From positions 92,681,947 to 92,745,946 of the forward strand of contig NC_088784.1 in NCBI RefSeq assembly GCF_958450345.1: a stretch of DNA of 64,000 nt, in the 5' to 3' direction. Below the pieces are notes generated by a model. It did not search any database. It was not told the DNA's origin and was given only the letters and a program-made list of their open reading frames with translations. Both the position numbers and the translations under genes were made by a program. This document shows positions 21,213 through 33,004 of this stretch, piece after piece. Position 1 is the stretch's first letter. Each line of letters begins with the position of its first letter. Source of the stretch: Calliphora vicina. Lineage: Eukaryota > Arthropoda > Insecta > Diptera > Calliphoridae.

Positions 21213-23200
21213 GTAAAACCTAATTCAAATATAAATTCAAACGCATATACAATTATTTAAAACTACCTTTTCCCGCTGCTTCGTCCGCGCAGAAAACCAT
21301 CCTAAAGAGATACCTAACCGTTGAACCTCTTTATTAGTTTGTTGATTAAACTACCTTCTTTATATTCCGTAAGTTTTAAGAAGAGCAGATTTTGTATACA
21401 ATTTTTTATTTTGTTTAGAAAAAGTACCAAAAATCTAATAAATTTTGTTCCCTTATAAGTACGAATTTCAAAAGGTACCAAAACACATTTGATATTTTTT
21501 AAGAATAGAAAAATTCGATTCAATTTTGTAATTTAGAAAATAAATTAGGTAAACAAAAGTACGAAAATTAAATTTTTACCCGTTTTACCCTTGAAAAGTA
21601 CAATTATCAAACAAGAGTCCGCTTATTTTTTTTAGCGGCATTCAATTGGTTTTTGAATTTTGATTCCATCTGTCTTAATTTTGGAGATATTAGGTTGCAG
21701 TTTTGCCGTTTTTTTTTCCTTTTAGCTATCGAAGCTATCCCTTCTTAGTAGATCTGATCATGGAAAGAGGTACCGAATTTCAAGTCTCTAGCTTGGGCTG
21801 GCCATTGATGAGTCAGTGAGTGAGTGTATTTTTATATATAGATTTATAAATTCTCTTATTTATTTCTTCTATTTTAAAAAAACTATATTTTTTGTGTTTT
21901 TTTAATTTTAACAAATTTAAAATTTTAGTAATATTTTAATATAATTTTTGCGATGAGTTTAAATCATTTCTGTTCACTATTAAAACCTTAAAACATTTTA
22001 TTTTTATTTGACACTTTTATATTCGCTGGCATATTTGTTTTTTTTTTTGGTTATTACCGCATAGTACAACATTAGACAGCTGTATACAAATAATTATTTA
22101 ATTTCTATGGCAATTGATATATAAATATAAACTCAAATATATTTACACAGCACACATATAAATTTATAAAACCAATAGCAGTCTACACATCACCAGCAAT
22201 TTCAATTATTCAATTTCTTTTCATTTCTTTCACTTTCAATTTCAACTTCTTCGGCATATAATTGTAGTTTTTACTTTTCTATTTTGTTTTTTTTTTTTTT
22301 TCTATTTAAGATTCAGTTTGAGTAACCTAAAAATAAATTACATCATCAGTTGGTTTTATTTTATTTTAATGTGCTTTTTTTTTTGTTTAACTTTAAATTT
22401 TTACGCACCTCACTTAAATGTAATAATCAGCATTTGATTAATGACAGAGATGATCTGTTTTACAAAAGAGAGACAACAAAATAAAAAATAAAAAAAACAA
22501 AACTAATAATCATAATCTTGTTAATTGTCGACAAAACGGTATTTGTTGTATTGTAGTTTAACAATGTTAATGTATTTTTGTTTTAATAGTTTGTCTCTTT
22601 AAATTTAAGTGTAAATTATATAAAAAGAAGTTATGAGCACATCCAAAATAAAAACCATAGTCCAGTTTAATGATCTTGGTTAATTTGTTTAAACTTGATT
22701 ATTTTTCACTTAATTTGTATTACAACATTTTGTATTTGTTTTTTGTGTTTCTTTGAAAAAGGAGATTAAACTGTAATACCACTTGTGGTTGGGTAGAGAG
22801 TCAATAAAATTTGTCCACAAAAGGAGGGTTTAAGTAAAGTTTATTAAATTTAGTTTAAATATTTTGAATATTAAAAGATGCTGTTTTATTTGAAAGTCAT
22901 ACTAATTAATTAAGTTGAATTCTTTAAATGCAAATAACAGGAAAGTCTTAACCATTATTTATATTTGTATACCGATTTGTCTGATTTATTCAACACAAAC
23001 AATTCAAAATGGCTTATTTACAGAATTCTTATTTCTTTGGAGCATAAAATGTTCATCAAAGGATATCGAAATAATCTCTGTTGAACGTTTTCACTACATA
23101 AATATCATAATATGATTTGAGTTTGCTCTTTTTAAATGTTCGAAAACTGTTTCTTTGTTCGGCGAGAACAAACTAGTCACTAAATAATTTCCTGTCTCTT
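21213..23200. other. AT-rich stretch without recognised feature
   Basis: Long T runs (for example 22,290 and 22,375). Frames at 21,314-21,523 and 22,915-23,115 lack domains. No shared repeat noticed. Confidence 0.5.
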
Positions 23201-23219
23201 TACTGAAAGGGTTGAGGAG

Positions 23220-23990
23220 AAATTGGAAAAAAAAAATTTCGTCTGCTGATTACGCATTATTTTTTGCGGAATAAATGAACTCTTCACCATCAATTTAAAT
23301 GCTAAAAGGTGGTTTACTGAATTTCGTTGTTGCCGTACAAGCACGAAAGTTGCCGAACGTTCTGGACGCCCTGTTGAGTCTCTACACCCGAAACAATATT
23401 GAATATGGTGTTGGCCAATTGGAGACTGAAAGTGCGAGAGATTGTGTAAGCCATAGGCATCTCACGTGGATTAGTGGTTTCAATTTTTAATGATCACTTG
23501 GGTATAAGAAAGCTCTCCGCAAGAACGCTGCCCCGTTTGCTCACAATCGACCACAAACACAATTCTGTGACAACTGCACATGAGTGTTTGGAGTTGTTCA
23601 ACCTCAATGTGGGCGAGTTTTGCACCGTTTTGTAACCGTGGACTAAACGTGGACCCACCGCAATACACCAGAGACCAAACAGAGGATTACTCGGGGTGAT
23701 TTATTAGTCAATAAATTCGGGTTTTGGGATGCAAGAAAAGTTATAAAAAAGTTTTCACCAAAAAACGCAAAGGTGAACACATGTGCAGTTTTCATTGAAA
23801 AAAATCCATGAATTAGGATACGAATTGCTCCCTCATCCGTCCTTTTCTCTGAATTTAGCTCCGAGTGACTATTTATTGTTTCCAAACCTGAAGAAACGGC
23901 AAGAGATTTGACTTCTGCGATGAAATCATCGCACCAAAAATATGAGATTATCTTATTTTATTTTTTTGGAAGAAATATGATTTTGGAAAA
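23220..23990 (+). pseudogene. mariner transposase pseudogene, long but broken
   Basis: In order, broken frames give KWFTEFRCCRTSTKVAERSG (N-terminal), LSARTLPRLLTIDHKHNS, an eroded first Asp region near 23,630 (FVTVD-like), KKVFTKKRKGEHMCSFH, then ELGYELLPHPSF and NLAPSDYLLFPNLKKRQ with the third Asp region. It is of the mauritiana type, related to the copy at 6,500-7,140. Many stops and shifts; the second Asp region is not clear. Confidence 0.85.
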
Positions 23991-24091
23991 AAGAGTTATT
24001 TGCACATTTAATGCAGGTCTCCTTACAACTCTAGGACGAACTAAAATTATTATTTTTCCACTTAAATTGTTAGAATTAACGTAACAATTTG

Positions 24092-25054
24092 TATACCCTC
24101 CATCACCATAAGTGGTGAATGAGGATACATATACATATGTTTGTCATTCCGTGTGTAACATTGAGAAATAATCATCTAAGACCCAACAAAGTATATATAT
24201 TATTGATTCTTATGAAATTCTAAGTCGATTGAGCCATGTCCATCTGTCTGTCCGTCTGTGTAAAACACGCTAACTTCAAAAACAGACAAAAATAATTAGT
24301 AGACTTGCAAAAAACATGTTTATACTTGTCCTAAGCAGTTTCGTGTTGAAAATCAGCAAAATCGGTTCAGTAGAACCAGAGTTATGAAACAATATGAACC
24401 AACCTAAAAAAAAAATATTGATAATTTTCATATATTTTTTGGTTATTTGTGTAAATATATTGCAGATTATTCCCTAAAACTTTACGCACATTATTTTTAT
24501 GATAAAATGACTAACTCTGGTGAAAATTATAAGAATAGATCCATGATTTCTCCTAGCCCCATACAAATTTCTTCCCGAAATATGGTTTTATGGTCTATAA
24601 ATTCCTACAGAATTGCAGTATCCATAAAAAATTCAGCAAAAATAAGTTTCGTGCTAAAAGAAATCAGAACGCTAATTTGTTTGTGGATCGGCCCATATTT
24701 GACCATAGACCCCATCTAAAGTTCATATCCGAAAATCACTTAAATAAGCAAAAATATCTTATAAATATCGCTATTAAGTTAAAATTCGTAATAAATAATC
24801 CCGATATTTACCAAAATCGCTGTACCTACATAATTCTATTCTAATTAGTTATAGCTCCCATATAGGACCACTTCCCAAAAACGCATTAACCTTCAAAAAA
24901 ATCTAAAAATATCAAAATCAAAACAACATTTTACACAGATCCGTAATTTATATTTAGAAATCATACTACATGATTTTGCGAATATCGGTCCATATTTGAC
25001 CATAGCTTCCATATAAGGTACACTCCCGAAAATCACTAAAATCCTCATTTATAT
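24092..25054 (-). repeat. R1/R2-related repeat, composite left part
   Basis: It begins GTATACCCTCCATCACCATA with AGTGGTGAATGAGG (imperfect hairpin), then GTCATTCCGTGTGTAAC and CTGTCTGTCCGTCTGTG. Its right half has R1-like 'cccatataggaccacttccc' blocks. It runs on into R2 sequence at about 25,055. Confidence 0.7.
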
Positions 25055-25372
25055 ATCTGGACTTTTATCTATATCTGGACTACAAAGTGATTGATATAGA
25101 CAATATGGATATCCAATGATAGATATTTCAAAGTCCATTGCAAAGATGTATATAAGGCTAAGTAAATTTGACCTACAATGGGTTAAAATCGGAAAAAATA
25201 TTTTTTAATCCGAATTTTTTCTCACGAAAATTTTTTTTTCAATAAATTAAAAAATAAAAATTAAAAAGAATTTAAAAAATGTTGAAAAAACTTTTTTAAA
25301 ATAAATTAAAAAACAATTTCGAAAATAAAAAAAAATTTTGAAAAAAAAAATTAATTTAGTTTAATACATACA
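25055..25372 (-). repeat. Repeat R2, partial copy
   Basis: The block 'gatatagacaatatggatat' plus 'ccaatgatagatatttca' recurs at 25,515-25,560 and matches 5,390-5,440 in reverse. So two R2 segments lie in direct order here. Confidence 0.75.
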
Positions 25373-25598
25373 TTAATACATATATCGGGAATTCTTCCGG
25401 CTCGGTTGCTATTGAAAATCGACAAAATCGGTCCATAAATGGCTGATATCTAAGGATAAAACCGGGTTAACATTGATTTTTGGCCTATTTTTTATCTATA
25501 TCTGGAATACTATGTCATTGATATAGACATTATGGATATCCAATGATAGATATTTCATGTCCATTGCAACGAGGTATATAAGGCTATTGTTGGACATA

Positions 25599-27040
25599 TC
25601 GAGCCCTTAGCGCCAAATTATCGTAAGCGACAAAACACAAATTTTACAGGAGAAGGTTTTTTCGATTATTTTGAAATTTATACATTGAATTAAAAATGTT
25701 ATGATGCGATATAATATAATTTCGTTCAAGCTATTTGTCTATTTTTCAAAAATATGTATAACTATTGACAATTAAAAATGTATGGAATACTTTATTGAAA
25801 AATATGACAAAAAATGTTTTTTATTGAATTTTTGCATAGATACAAATTTTTCGAATTGAAATAAAATTGTTATTTAAGAATAGTTTTTAATGAAATTACA
25901 CAGTTATGTAAAATTTTCTATTCAAAATGGAAAAATAAAAACGAATTTTGAAATTTATTATCAGTAATCCCGCAATTCCTACAAAAGTGTTGAAAAATCC
26001 CAAAAATGGATATTTTTTGTTTTTTGGCTATAATATCCATACCAGTGCCGAAGTTATCGGAACCCTTTATAAAATAATTAAAAGCATATTGGGCCATCTA
26101 AAATCGGTTACTATATTTTGATATCGAGTATGCGATTTGAGAATTTTTGCCCTAAAGTTTAATTTAAAAAAAAAATAGGTGTTTTTTGATTAGACCTGGT
26201 CCCTTCGGTAACAAGAATTTAAAATTTTTTTTTCATTTAAAATATTTTGTGAAAACTTGGCTTTCAGAAAGTATAAATTCCTTATACATCCTCTTAGAAA
26301 TTTTTTGTGATAACTTAAAAAGAAAAACAGTTCTTTTTTTCCCAAAAAACTAGCGAAAAATCGGCTTTTTAAAATTTTTTAAATTCAAATGTATATAACT
26401 TGGACTTAGTCATTATTTTTAAACAGTTCTTTTTCTATTTGACACATACATATATTGTTAGTCCAATGAAGGAAAACTGGAGAAAATCGGAAAATATTTG
26501 GATACGCTGTTATCAAAAAACTGGAGTAGGTTAGGTAAAAATATTGAAAATTTAATTTTCAACTGCGAATATCTCCTAAGCTATAAGACGTAATTTATAG
26601 CTACGATTAGGTCTTTTGTAGCGCAAACGAAGAAATAGGATCGATTTAAAAATGTAACATACCTGAGGTGTCCTACTTTGAGGGCCATTAGTCGCGCCGC
26701 TGGTGCGCCCATGAGGTCCAGATTCAGAACCTAAACTCAACAGCACTTCTTCTTTGCGCATGTGAAATTTCATTCAAACCAATCTAATGATTTAGAAGTT
26801 TCAGATTTATTTCCTTCTTTTTTTTCTATACCACATGTGTCGCTTACGATAAAATTCGTTTACTGTAAAAGGTAAACATTGACTTACGATAAAATCTTAC
26901 CGCCTATAATTTTGAAGTTATTAACAATTTTGATATTCTGAGAACGCTAAAGCATCAGTCGGTCCATAAAATTTTAATTTTTGCAATAAAAAAAAAATTT
27001 AGAAAATGTCGCTTACGATAATTTGGCGCTAAGGGGTCGA
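25599..27040. mobile_element. TA-flanked element with 34-bp inverted repeats
   Basis: The left end TCGAGCCCTTAGCGCC and the reversed right end TCGACCCCTTAGCGCC continue as AAATTATCGTAAGCGACA. They match at 33 of 34 bases. TA at 25,597 and 27,041 fits a Tc1/mariner-type duplication. Additional CTTACGATAA words lie at 26,844 and 26,883. There is no transposase. Its core is R3 sequence. Confidence 0.85.
25740..26838 (+). repeat. R3 core inside the TA-flanked element
   Basis: The part 25,740-26,075 matches window start 1-375 in reverse. The part 26,600-26,825 aligns, diverged, with 39,060-39,290, ending in the same TCAGATTTATTTCC and then CACATGTG. The left CACARTG end is absent. Confidence 0.65.
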
Positions 27041-27459
27041 TATAATGGGTCAAAATCAGGAAAAATATTTTTTAAACCGAATTTTTTTCTCACGAAAAAA
27101 ATTTTGTTGTCATAAATTCTTTTTTCAATAAATTAAAAAAAAAAATTTGAAAAAACTGTTTTAAAATAAGTTAAAAAAACAATTTCGAAAATAAAAAAAA
27201 AATTAATTTTCTTTACTTAAAAATATTTAAAAATTTTATTTTATAGTATAATTTGGTGAAGGGTAAATAAGATTCGGCACAGCCAAATATAGCTCTCTGA
27301 CTTGCTTATACTCTGTTTCTTCACTTGATGTTAATAAGGAAAAATTTTGAGGCAATTATTAAGTACATAAATTGTTAAATTTCATATGTTCTGATAGGAA
27401 TTTCAATTGTAAATTGTTGAATTATATACAATTTTTTGTACATTTGAAATAAAATATCT

Positions 27460-27710
27460 TCTGCGTACACTACTCTTACTAATACATTCCCACCACTTAG
27501 GTTTCTGACAACTGAGTTAGGTTTTTGATGGTAGATTTTCCGCTCTTTGTCTATTCTCTATGCATTGGGTCATATTACGATTGCTTGACAATAATATTAC
27601 GACTATATTTCGACTACAATCATAAATGTTACCATAATATGCTCTTGGTTTATGTTTACCACAACCATGTATTTTCTCTGCGTGCATTGAGTAGCTATTT
27701 TTGACTATTG
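27460..27710 (-). repeat. Small dispersed repeats, including TACTCAATA and ACATGGTTGTGG types
   Basis: Bases 27,600-27,708 are the reverse of 63,495-63,600 (shared CATGGTTGTGGTAAACATAA). Bases 27,460-27,560 match 17,500-17,560 in reverse. Next to it (27,735-27,790) are TACTCAATA words, also found at 63,715-63,900. Confidence 0.6.
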
Positions 27711-27799
27711 AGCACTCAAGAAAACAAATGGTGTTCAGTACTCAATACCCAAATACTCAATACTTTTCACAAATGTAGAGTACTTCAAATTCCATATGG

Positions 27800-29440
27800 C
27801 TTTAAGCGAAATACTTTTTATTATAATTTGATTACAAATGCAATAATATTTACCACTAATTGTTAGCACTACAAAATTCAATAGAAAAACAAAAATAAAC
27901 ATTGAGAAATATTTTAAAATTCTTCTTGCTTATTAAATGGTTTCAATTACAATAAAATGTCCCTGAAAGCCAAAAACGAAAGACATAAGAAACAAGCATG
28001 TAGCTAATTATCCACACCAATAACGCAACCAAGCAACTAAACAAGCCCGTATTGATTATTGTAGCGACTTGCAATCGTAGTTATTTTACAATTGCATTAA
28101 AATTATCACATTAAGTACAGAAAAACTGAAATAAATAAATTTATTTATTTGTTTTTGTACTTCGTGGCGACAATATAACAATAAAAAAACGAAAATGTTG
28201 TCATTTTGTTAACATTTTTATTGTAGTTTGATTTATTTGCCATAACAAAAGTTTAAAAAAACAGAAAAATACAATAATTAAGCTTGAACTTTTTGGCAAG
28301 CGCAATGTGCGTCACAGAGTAATCAAAGAAAAATGACCCAATTTTAACATTATTTTTGTTAATTTTAGTACTTACAATTATATTGTTTGTTTGTATATTT
28401 GTTTATCTGTTTTACTTCCAAAAAAAAAAACATAAAAAACCAAACACTTGCATTGCAAAATGTTAGAAATTCAAAGCATACAAAAATTTGTTTATTTTTG
28501 TAAGATCGAGAGTAGCAGCAGTATAAAGATCTTGTGGCCTGCAGTTTTATTGTTTAAGGGAGGAGGAGTAGGAGAAGGAGGTTGTTGAAGGCGTAGCTTT
28601 AATATTTTCCGTTTGTTGCTATTAAGTTTGTAGTATATTGCTAATATCTTTCAGGGTCACCGGTTAATTAAATTAAGCTTTTGTTTTCTAAAATACCAAA
28701 AAACAACAGCTAACGCAATTTACATAATATTACCATATTTTACATTGTAGAACTAAGCCAACACTTTATTTAGTTTCTAGTAATTTCAATTTAATTCGCA
28801 GACATTTGTTTTGAAATGTTTAAGTATTGTTAGAATTTGTTGGTTAAAGTTTGAAATTTAAACTGCCTTTAGCTTATTCTTTATAAAGATTTATTTCCAT
28901 TCATTGCCCAATTTGATATCTTTATTATTTTATTTCTAAACTTAAATACTTTATTAAATCGGAAGTATAACAGTTTCTCCATTTTTTTTCTTAAGTTTAA
29001 CAGGAAGTGTAAAATTTGCGTTTATTAATTTGAGAATTTAGTTTAATATTTTATATGTGAAAATGACTTCCTCATTCTTGGCTTTATAATGTGAAAATTT
29101 AGCTGTTTATTTAATGACGATTAGCTTTTAAAATTTGATTAAATTTATTAAGTGAAAGAAATCGCAAATTAAATTCTGACTCATTTATCACTTTATGGAT
29201 GTAATAAATTGTTTTTACAAAAGGTAGTTTAGTTTTTCTTTTATAGAAAGGGAATATTTTAAAATTGAAGAAATGGCTACACAAATAGAGAATTGAAGTT
29301 AATGCTATGGAATTATTCCACATTCCAATTTCCAAACTGTTTTACCAATCGAAAGTGTAACAGGAACCAACCAGTCGTTGATCACACTGATGCAGTGAGA
29401 GATGGAGGGAACATTTCAAAGAAATTTGTAACGTCACCAC
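27800..29440. other. Apparently unique AT-rich stretch
   Basis: No transposon part or coding frame recognised. The part 28,500-28,680 has higher complexity with a GGAGGAGGAGTAGGAGAAGG purine tract. Confidence 0.5.
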
Positions 29441-29453
29441 AGATGTAACTACT

Positions 29454-30148
29454 AACAAGTAAGAAAGTGTGGTCGATATAATACCCTACACCAAGTAAAT
29501 GAGTAAAAATATTTTTATTTTAAAATATCAATAATTTATATTCGTGAGTGATTTTCGGAAGAGGGCCTTATATGGGAGCTATGACCAATTATGGACCGAT
29601 CACCATAAAATTAGGTCGTGTGATTTATGTCTATAAGAAAGTTTACTATGTTGAATTTTGTGTATATACCAACATTTTAAAGTGATTTATGCACGTTAAA
29701 GTGATTTTCGGAAGCGGGTTTATATGGGAGCAATGACTAATTATGGACCGATCGTAATGATGACATGCATTTTGTATATATAAAACTTATTTGGAGCGAA
29801 TTGTGTGTAGATACATGTATAAATTAAACATTTATGACCGATAAAGTCCAATTTCGGGAGGATATTTGTATGGGGGCTAGGTGAAATAATGAACCAATTT
29901 CAATAGACTTGGTCCTTGGGCCGAAAAAATTATATGTTCCAAATTTTATAGAAATATCTTCAATATTGCGACCTGTACTTTGCTCACAAGGTTTACATGG
30001 ACAGACAACCAGCCAGCCAGACGGACTGACGGATATCAGAAAGTGATTCTAAGTCGATCGGTATACTTTAAGGTCGTTAAGGTAGGTGACTAATATTTTT
30101 GGGTGTTACAAACATCTGCACAAACGCATTATACCCTCCCCACTACCT
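29454..30148 (+). repeat. Dispersed repeat R1, nearly full length
   Basis: It starts AACAAGTAAGAAAGTGTGG and ends at CCCTCCCCACTA, lacking the last 15 bp or so. The CCGTCC run is replaced by CAGACGGACTGACGG. A non-LTR retroelement remnant follows about 100 bp later. Confidence 0.85.
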
Positions 30149-30244
30149 TTTTCATATTGAATAAAAATTTTTTCAAAAAAACACTTTTTCGTTTAAAATG
30201 GAAACCGATATTTTAAACTTGCCGGTTTTTTGTAAACTTTAGTC

Positions 30245-31680
30245 ACCACAGAAAATATCCTAAGAATATCAAGCAGCCTCCATAGTATAAGTGAGATAAA
30301 CGAGGCCATCGGGAATTTAAGAAATAATAGGGGTACAGGCGAAGATGGAATACCAGTTGAAATTCTTCGGGTTGACAACGAAACCACAGCTGAACTTCTA
30401 CTACCGCATATTACATCAGTTCGGTAGGAGTTAAGGCAGCCACCAACTTGGATGAATGGCACCATCGTTATCTCACCGAAAAGTTGCGGCTTGAAAGATT
30501 GCAACAACTGGAGAGGAATTACTCAGCGTAACACCATATACAAGATACTAGCAGGTATAATACAGGGAAGGTTTCAAATTAAAATGGACAATCTACGAGA
30601 TGAACGGGAAGATTTCCGGCCTAACAAGAACATTCTGTAGAATGGCATACTCCCCAGTACTTAATGTTCGCAGATTTCAGGGAAGCATGCGATACCATCA
30701 GACGTGCTGCCATAAGGAAATCATTGAGAAGAAAAGGAGTACCTCAGAAAATAACTCGAATCATCGGATCTATATACGAGGGTGCAGAACTATCAGTTCT
30801 TTACAACAGAAATATATGTCAACCATTTAATACAAACTCTGGATTATAACAAGGATGCCTCCTATCACCCCTGCTATTAATTATAGTCCTGGATGACATC
30901 ATGAGCGAAGTCTGTTCAGAGAGAAGAGGAATAACACATGGAGTCTCTCATGTAAACTCGAGGATTTGGATTATGCGGATGATATTTGTCTACTCTCGCA
31001 CAAGAAATCCAGCAAAAGTAGAAGATTTAGAGCCATGGTAGGCGTTCATATTGTTCAGCTTACGATGATTTTCGTCAAACAACCCCAATGTGAACAAAAG
31101 ATCGTAATAGAGCGTAAAAATACACACAATTCATTCAGTTTCTTGATGTTGTTGTGGATATTTTATTTTTTACCCAAAAGAGCACACAAATTAAATGCCT
31201 CTTTTTGCCTACCCATGATTTAGAGAGATTAGCACGTAATGTTGGACTTGAGATAAATATGAAGAAAACGAAAGCTATGAGAATCAACAACGCTAGCACC
31301 GATACGACCAACCAGTTGAATACGTAGACAGCTACTGATATTTAGGCAGTACAGTATCAACGAATGAAACAGAAGTAAATAACAGACTCAATAAAGCGAG
31401 AGCGCCATTCGGAAGACTGCTATTCAGAAACACACAGAGTCTTCTCTGTTGTACGGAATTGAAACTTGGTTAGTATCGAACACTATTACGCAAAAACTAC
31501 AGGTATTCCTCAACAAGTGGATCAGAATCATATGCAGAATATACTTGCCTAACAACATAAGCAACACGGATTTCTGGAAACTTACCAACGAGGAATCTAT
31601 ACTAACACAAATAATACGTAGGAAATTGAGATGGATCGGCCATAATATAAAAAAAAAATCTTGACAGTATAACAAGTATA
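30245..31680 (+). pseudogene. Non-LTR retrotransposon reverse transcriptase remnant
   Basis: Broken frames in order: AIGNLRNNRGTGEDGIPVEI, GTIVISPKSCGLKDCNNWRG with ITQRNTIYKI, DNLRDEREDFRPNK, an ADFREACDTI fragment, GCLLSPLL near 30,855, LDYADDICLLSHK with the catalytic YADD, LERLARNVGLEINMKK, and a C-terminal LYGIETW and LRWIGHNI. That is the order of RTE/Jockey-like reverse transcriptases. The endonuclease is missing (5' truncation). A 184-bp insertion splits it at 31,033-31,216. Several stops and shifts. Confidence 0.85.
31033..31216. mobile_element. 184-bp insertion with 9-bp target duplication
   Basis: GATTTAGAG is found at 31,024-31,032 and 31,217-31,225. Removing one copy and the insert restores the frame VEDLERLARNVGLEIN. 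The ends CCATGGTAGGC and, reversed, ATGGGTAGGC are imperfect inverted repeats. It looks like a MITE from a superfamily making 8- or 9-bp duplications. Confidence 0.8.
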
Positions 31681-31919
31681 GCCAAAGAATACATAGAAAT
31701 ACTCCAAGAACTAGGTCTGTGTATTTTTACAACTGCCATATGCTCCCAAGAGGGGTAATGGAGAAAACAAAAAAACAATTATCTTTAACAGAGATAGTTG
31801 ACACCCAATACAGAAAAACAGCATTAGAATTTCCAAACAGAATCATGCAAGATTTAATATTTACAAGTTTTCTTTTAACAATATTATGGTTATTTACTTA
31901 CTACAATCATTTATATAAT

Positions 31920-32440
31920 TGCTACAATCATGAGAAGTTTGAAGATCAAGAATTGGAGGCATCACTCCATGAATATCGTTGTCAAACTCAACAATCATTG
32001 GCAGCTAATCAATCAGCAATTTCAAAATGTTTGCCAGCAGCAGGATTCATCCATAAAAAGGGAAATTTGATACCATACGAATTGAAATCGAGAAACCTTC
32101 AAAGACTATTTTGCAAGTCCGAAATGCTGCTTGAACGCTACAAAAGAAAATAATTTTTGAAATTATTACTTGTGGTAAAAAATTAATCCATTACAATAAC
32201 CCGAAGCGTAAGAGAACGTATTTGATACCCGGCCAACCAGCCGAATCTACAACAAATCCAAAAATCCATGTCGCTAAGGCAATTCTCTGTATTTCGTAGG
32301 AGCAAAAGGGACCTATCTAAAAGGAGCAGCTGAAATCTGACCAGACGTCACGTTTGAAGCCAGAATTGGTTGAAAAATGCACAGAAAATATTTCAAAATA
32401 AAATTTTAAATTTTGAAAAAATCCAATATTTTTAAGTTAT
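31920..32440 (+). pseudogene. mariner transposase remnant (irritans-like)
   Basis: The frame to 32,151 contains KFEDQELEASLHEYRCQTQQ then SLAANQSAISKCLPAAGFIH, KGNLIPYELKSRNLQ and EMLLERYKRK. A later frame gives EIITCGKKLIHYNNPKRKR where a first catalytic Asp is expected (CDEKW in intact copies), so it is mutated. The upstream 66 residues of the same frame are unrelated. The second and third Asp regions are lost. Confidence 0.85.
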
Positions 32441-32483
32441 ATAGCCAATATAAATTCCATGAGATATTGTCCAAAAAGCGTAA

Positions 32484-32901
32484 TTATACCCTACACCACC
32501 ATAGTGGGGAGGGTATAATGCGTTTGTGCAGATGTTTGTAACGCCCAAAAATATTACTCTAACACCCACCTTAAAGTATACCGATCGACTTAGAATCGCT
32601 TTCTGAGTCGATTAAACGATGTCCGTCCGTCCGTCCGTCCGTCCGTCCGTCTGGTCGGCTGGACGTTTGTATGGGGGCTAGGTGAAATAATAGAGCGATT
32701 TCAGACAGTTTCAATAGGCTTGGTCCTTAATATGTACCAAATATGATCGAAATATCTTCAAAGCTTCGCACAAGCCAGATGGACGAACGGACGGGCATCA
32801 TTTAATCGACTCAGAAAGTAATTCTAAGACTTTAAGGGAAGGCGTTACAAACATTTGCACAAGCGCATTATACCCTCCACACTATGATGGTGTAGGTTAT
32901 A
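32484..32901. repeat. Dispersed repeat R1, fold-back pair
   Basis: The left part (32,484-32,660) starts TATACCCTACACCACCATAG on the plus strand. The right part (32,660-32,901) runs the opposite way and ends CTATGATGGTGTAGGTTATA. The two arms (about 170-240 bp) can pair. Near 32,620 CCGTCCGTCC repeats at least six times. Confidence 0.8.
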
Positions 32902-33004
32902 AAAAACAAATTTTTGGTGAAAAAACAATTAGCTGGATAAAAAGAAATAAAATTTAAAAATATTTTGGTAAAAAAAATCTCTGTAGTCGCTGTTTTTAAT
33001 TATA

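Larger units (their letters stand above)
25380..27303 (-). repeat. Repeat R2, copy split by a 1.44-kb insertion
   Basis: R2 sequence runs to 25,598, resumes at 27,041 (TATAATGGGTCAAAATCAGG) and ends with GATTCGGCACAGCCAAATAT and CTTGCTTATAC. Compared with 5,345-5,365, the interruption lies exactly at a TA. Confidence 0.85.

Noticed and set aside
31719..32153. 144-codon frame treated as one gene
   Set aside because: Only the second half is mariner transposase; the first part is unrelated sequence fused by chance.
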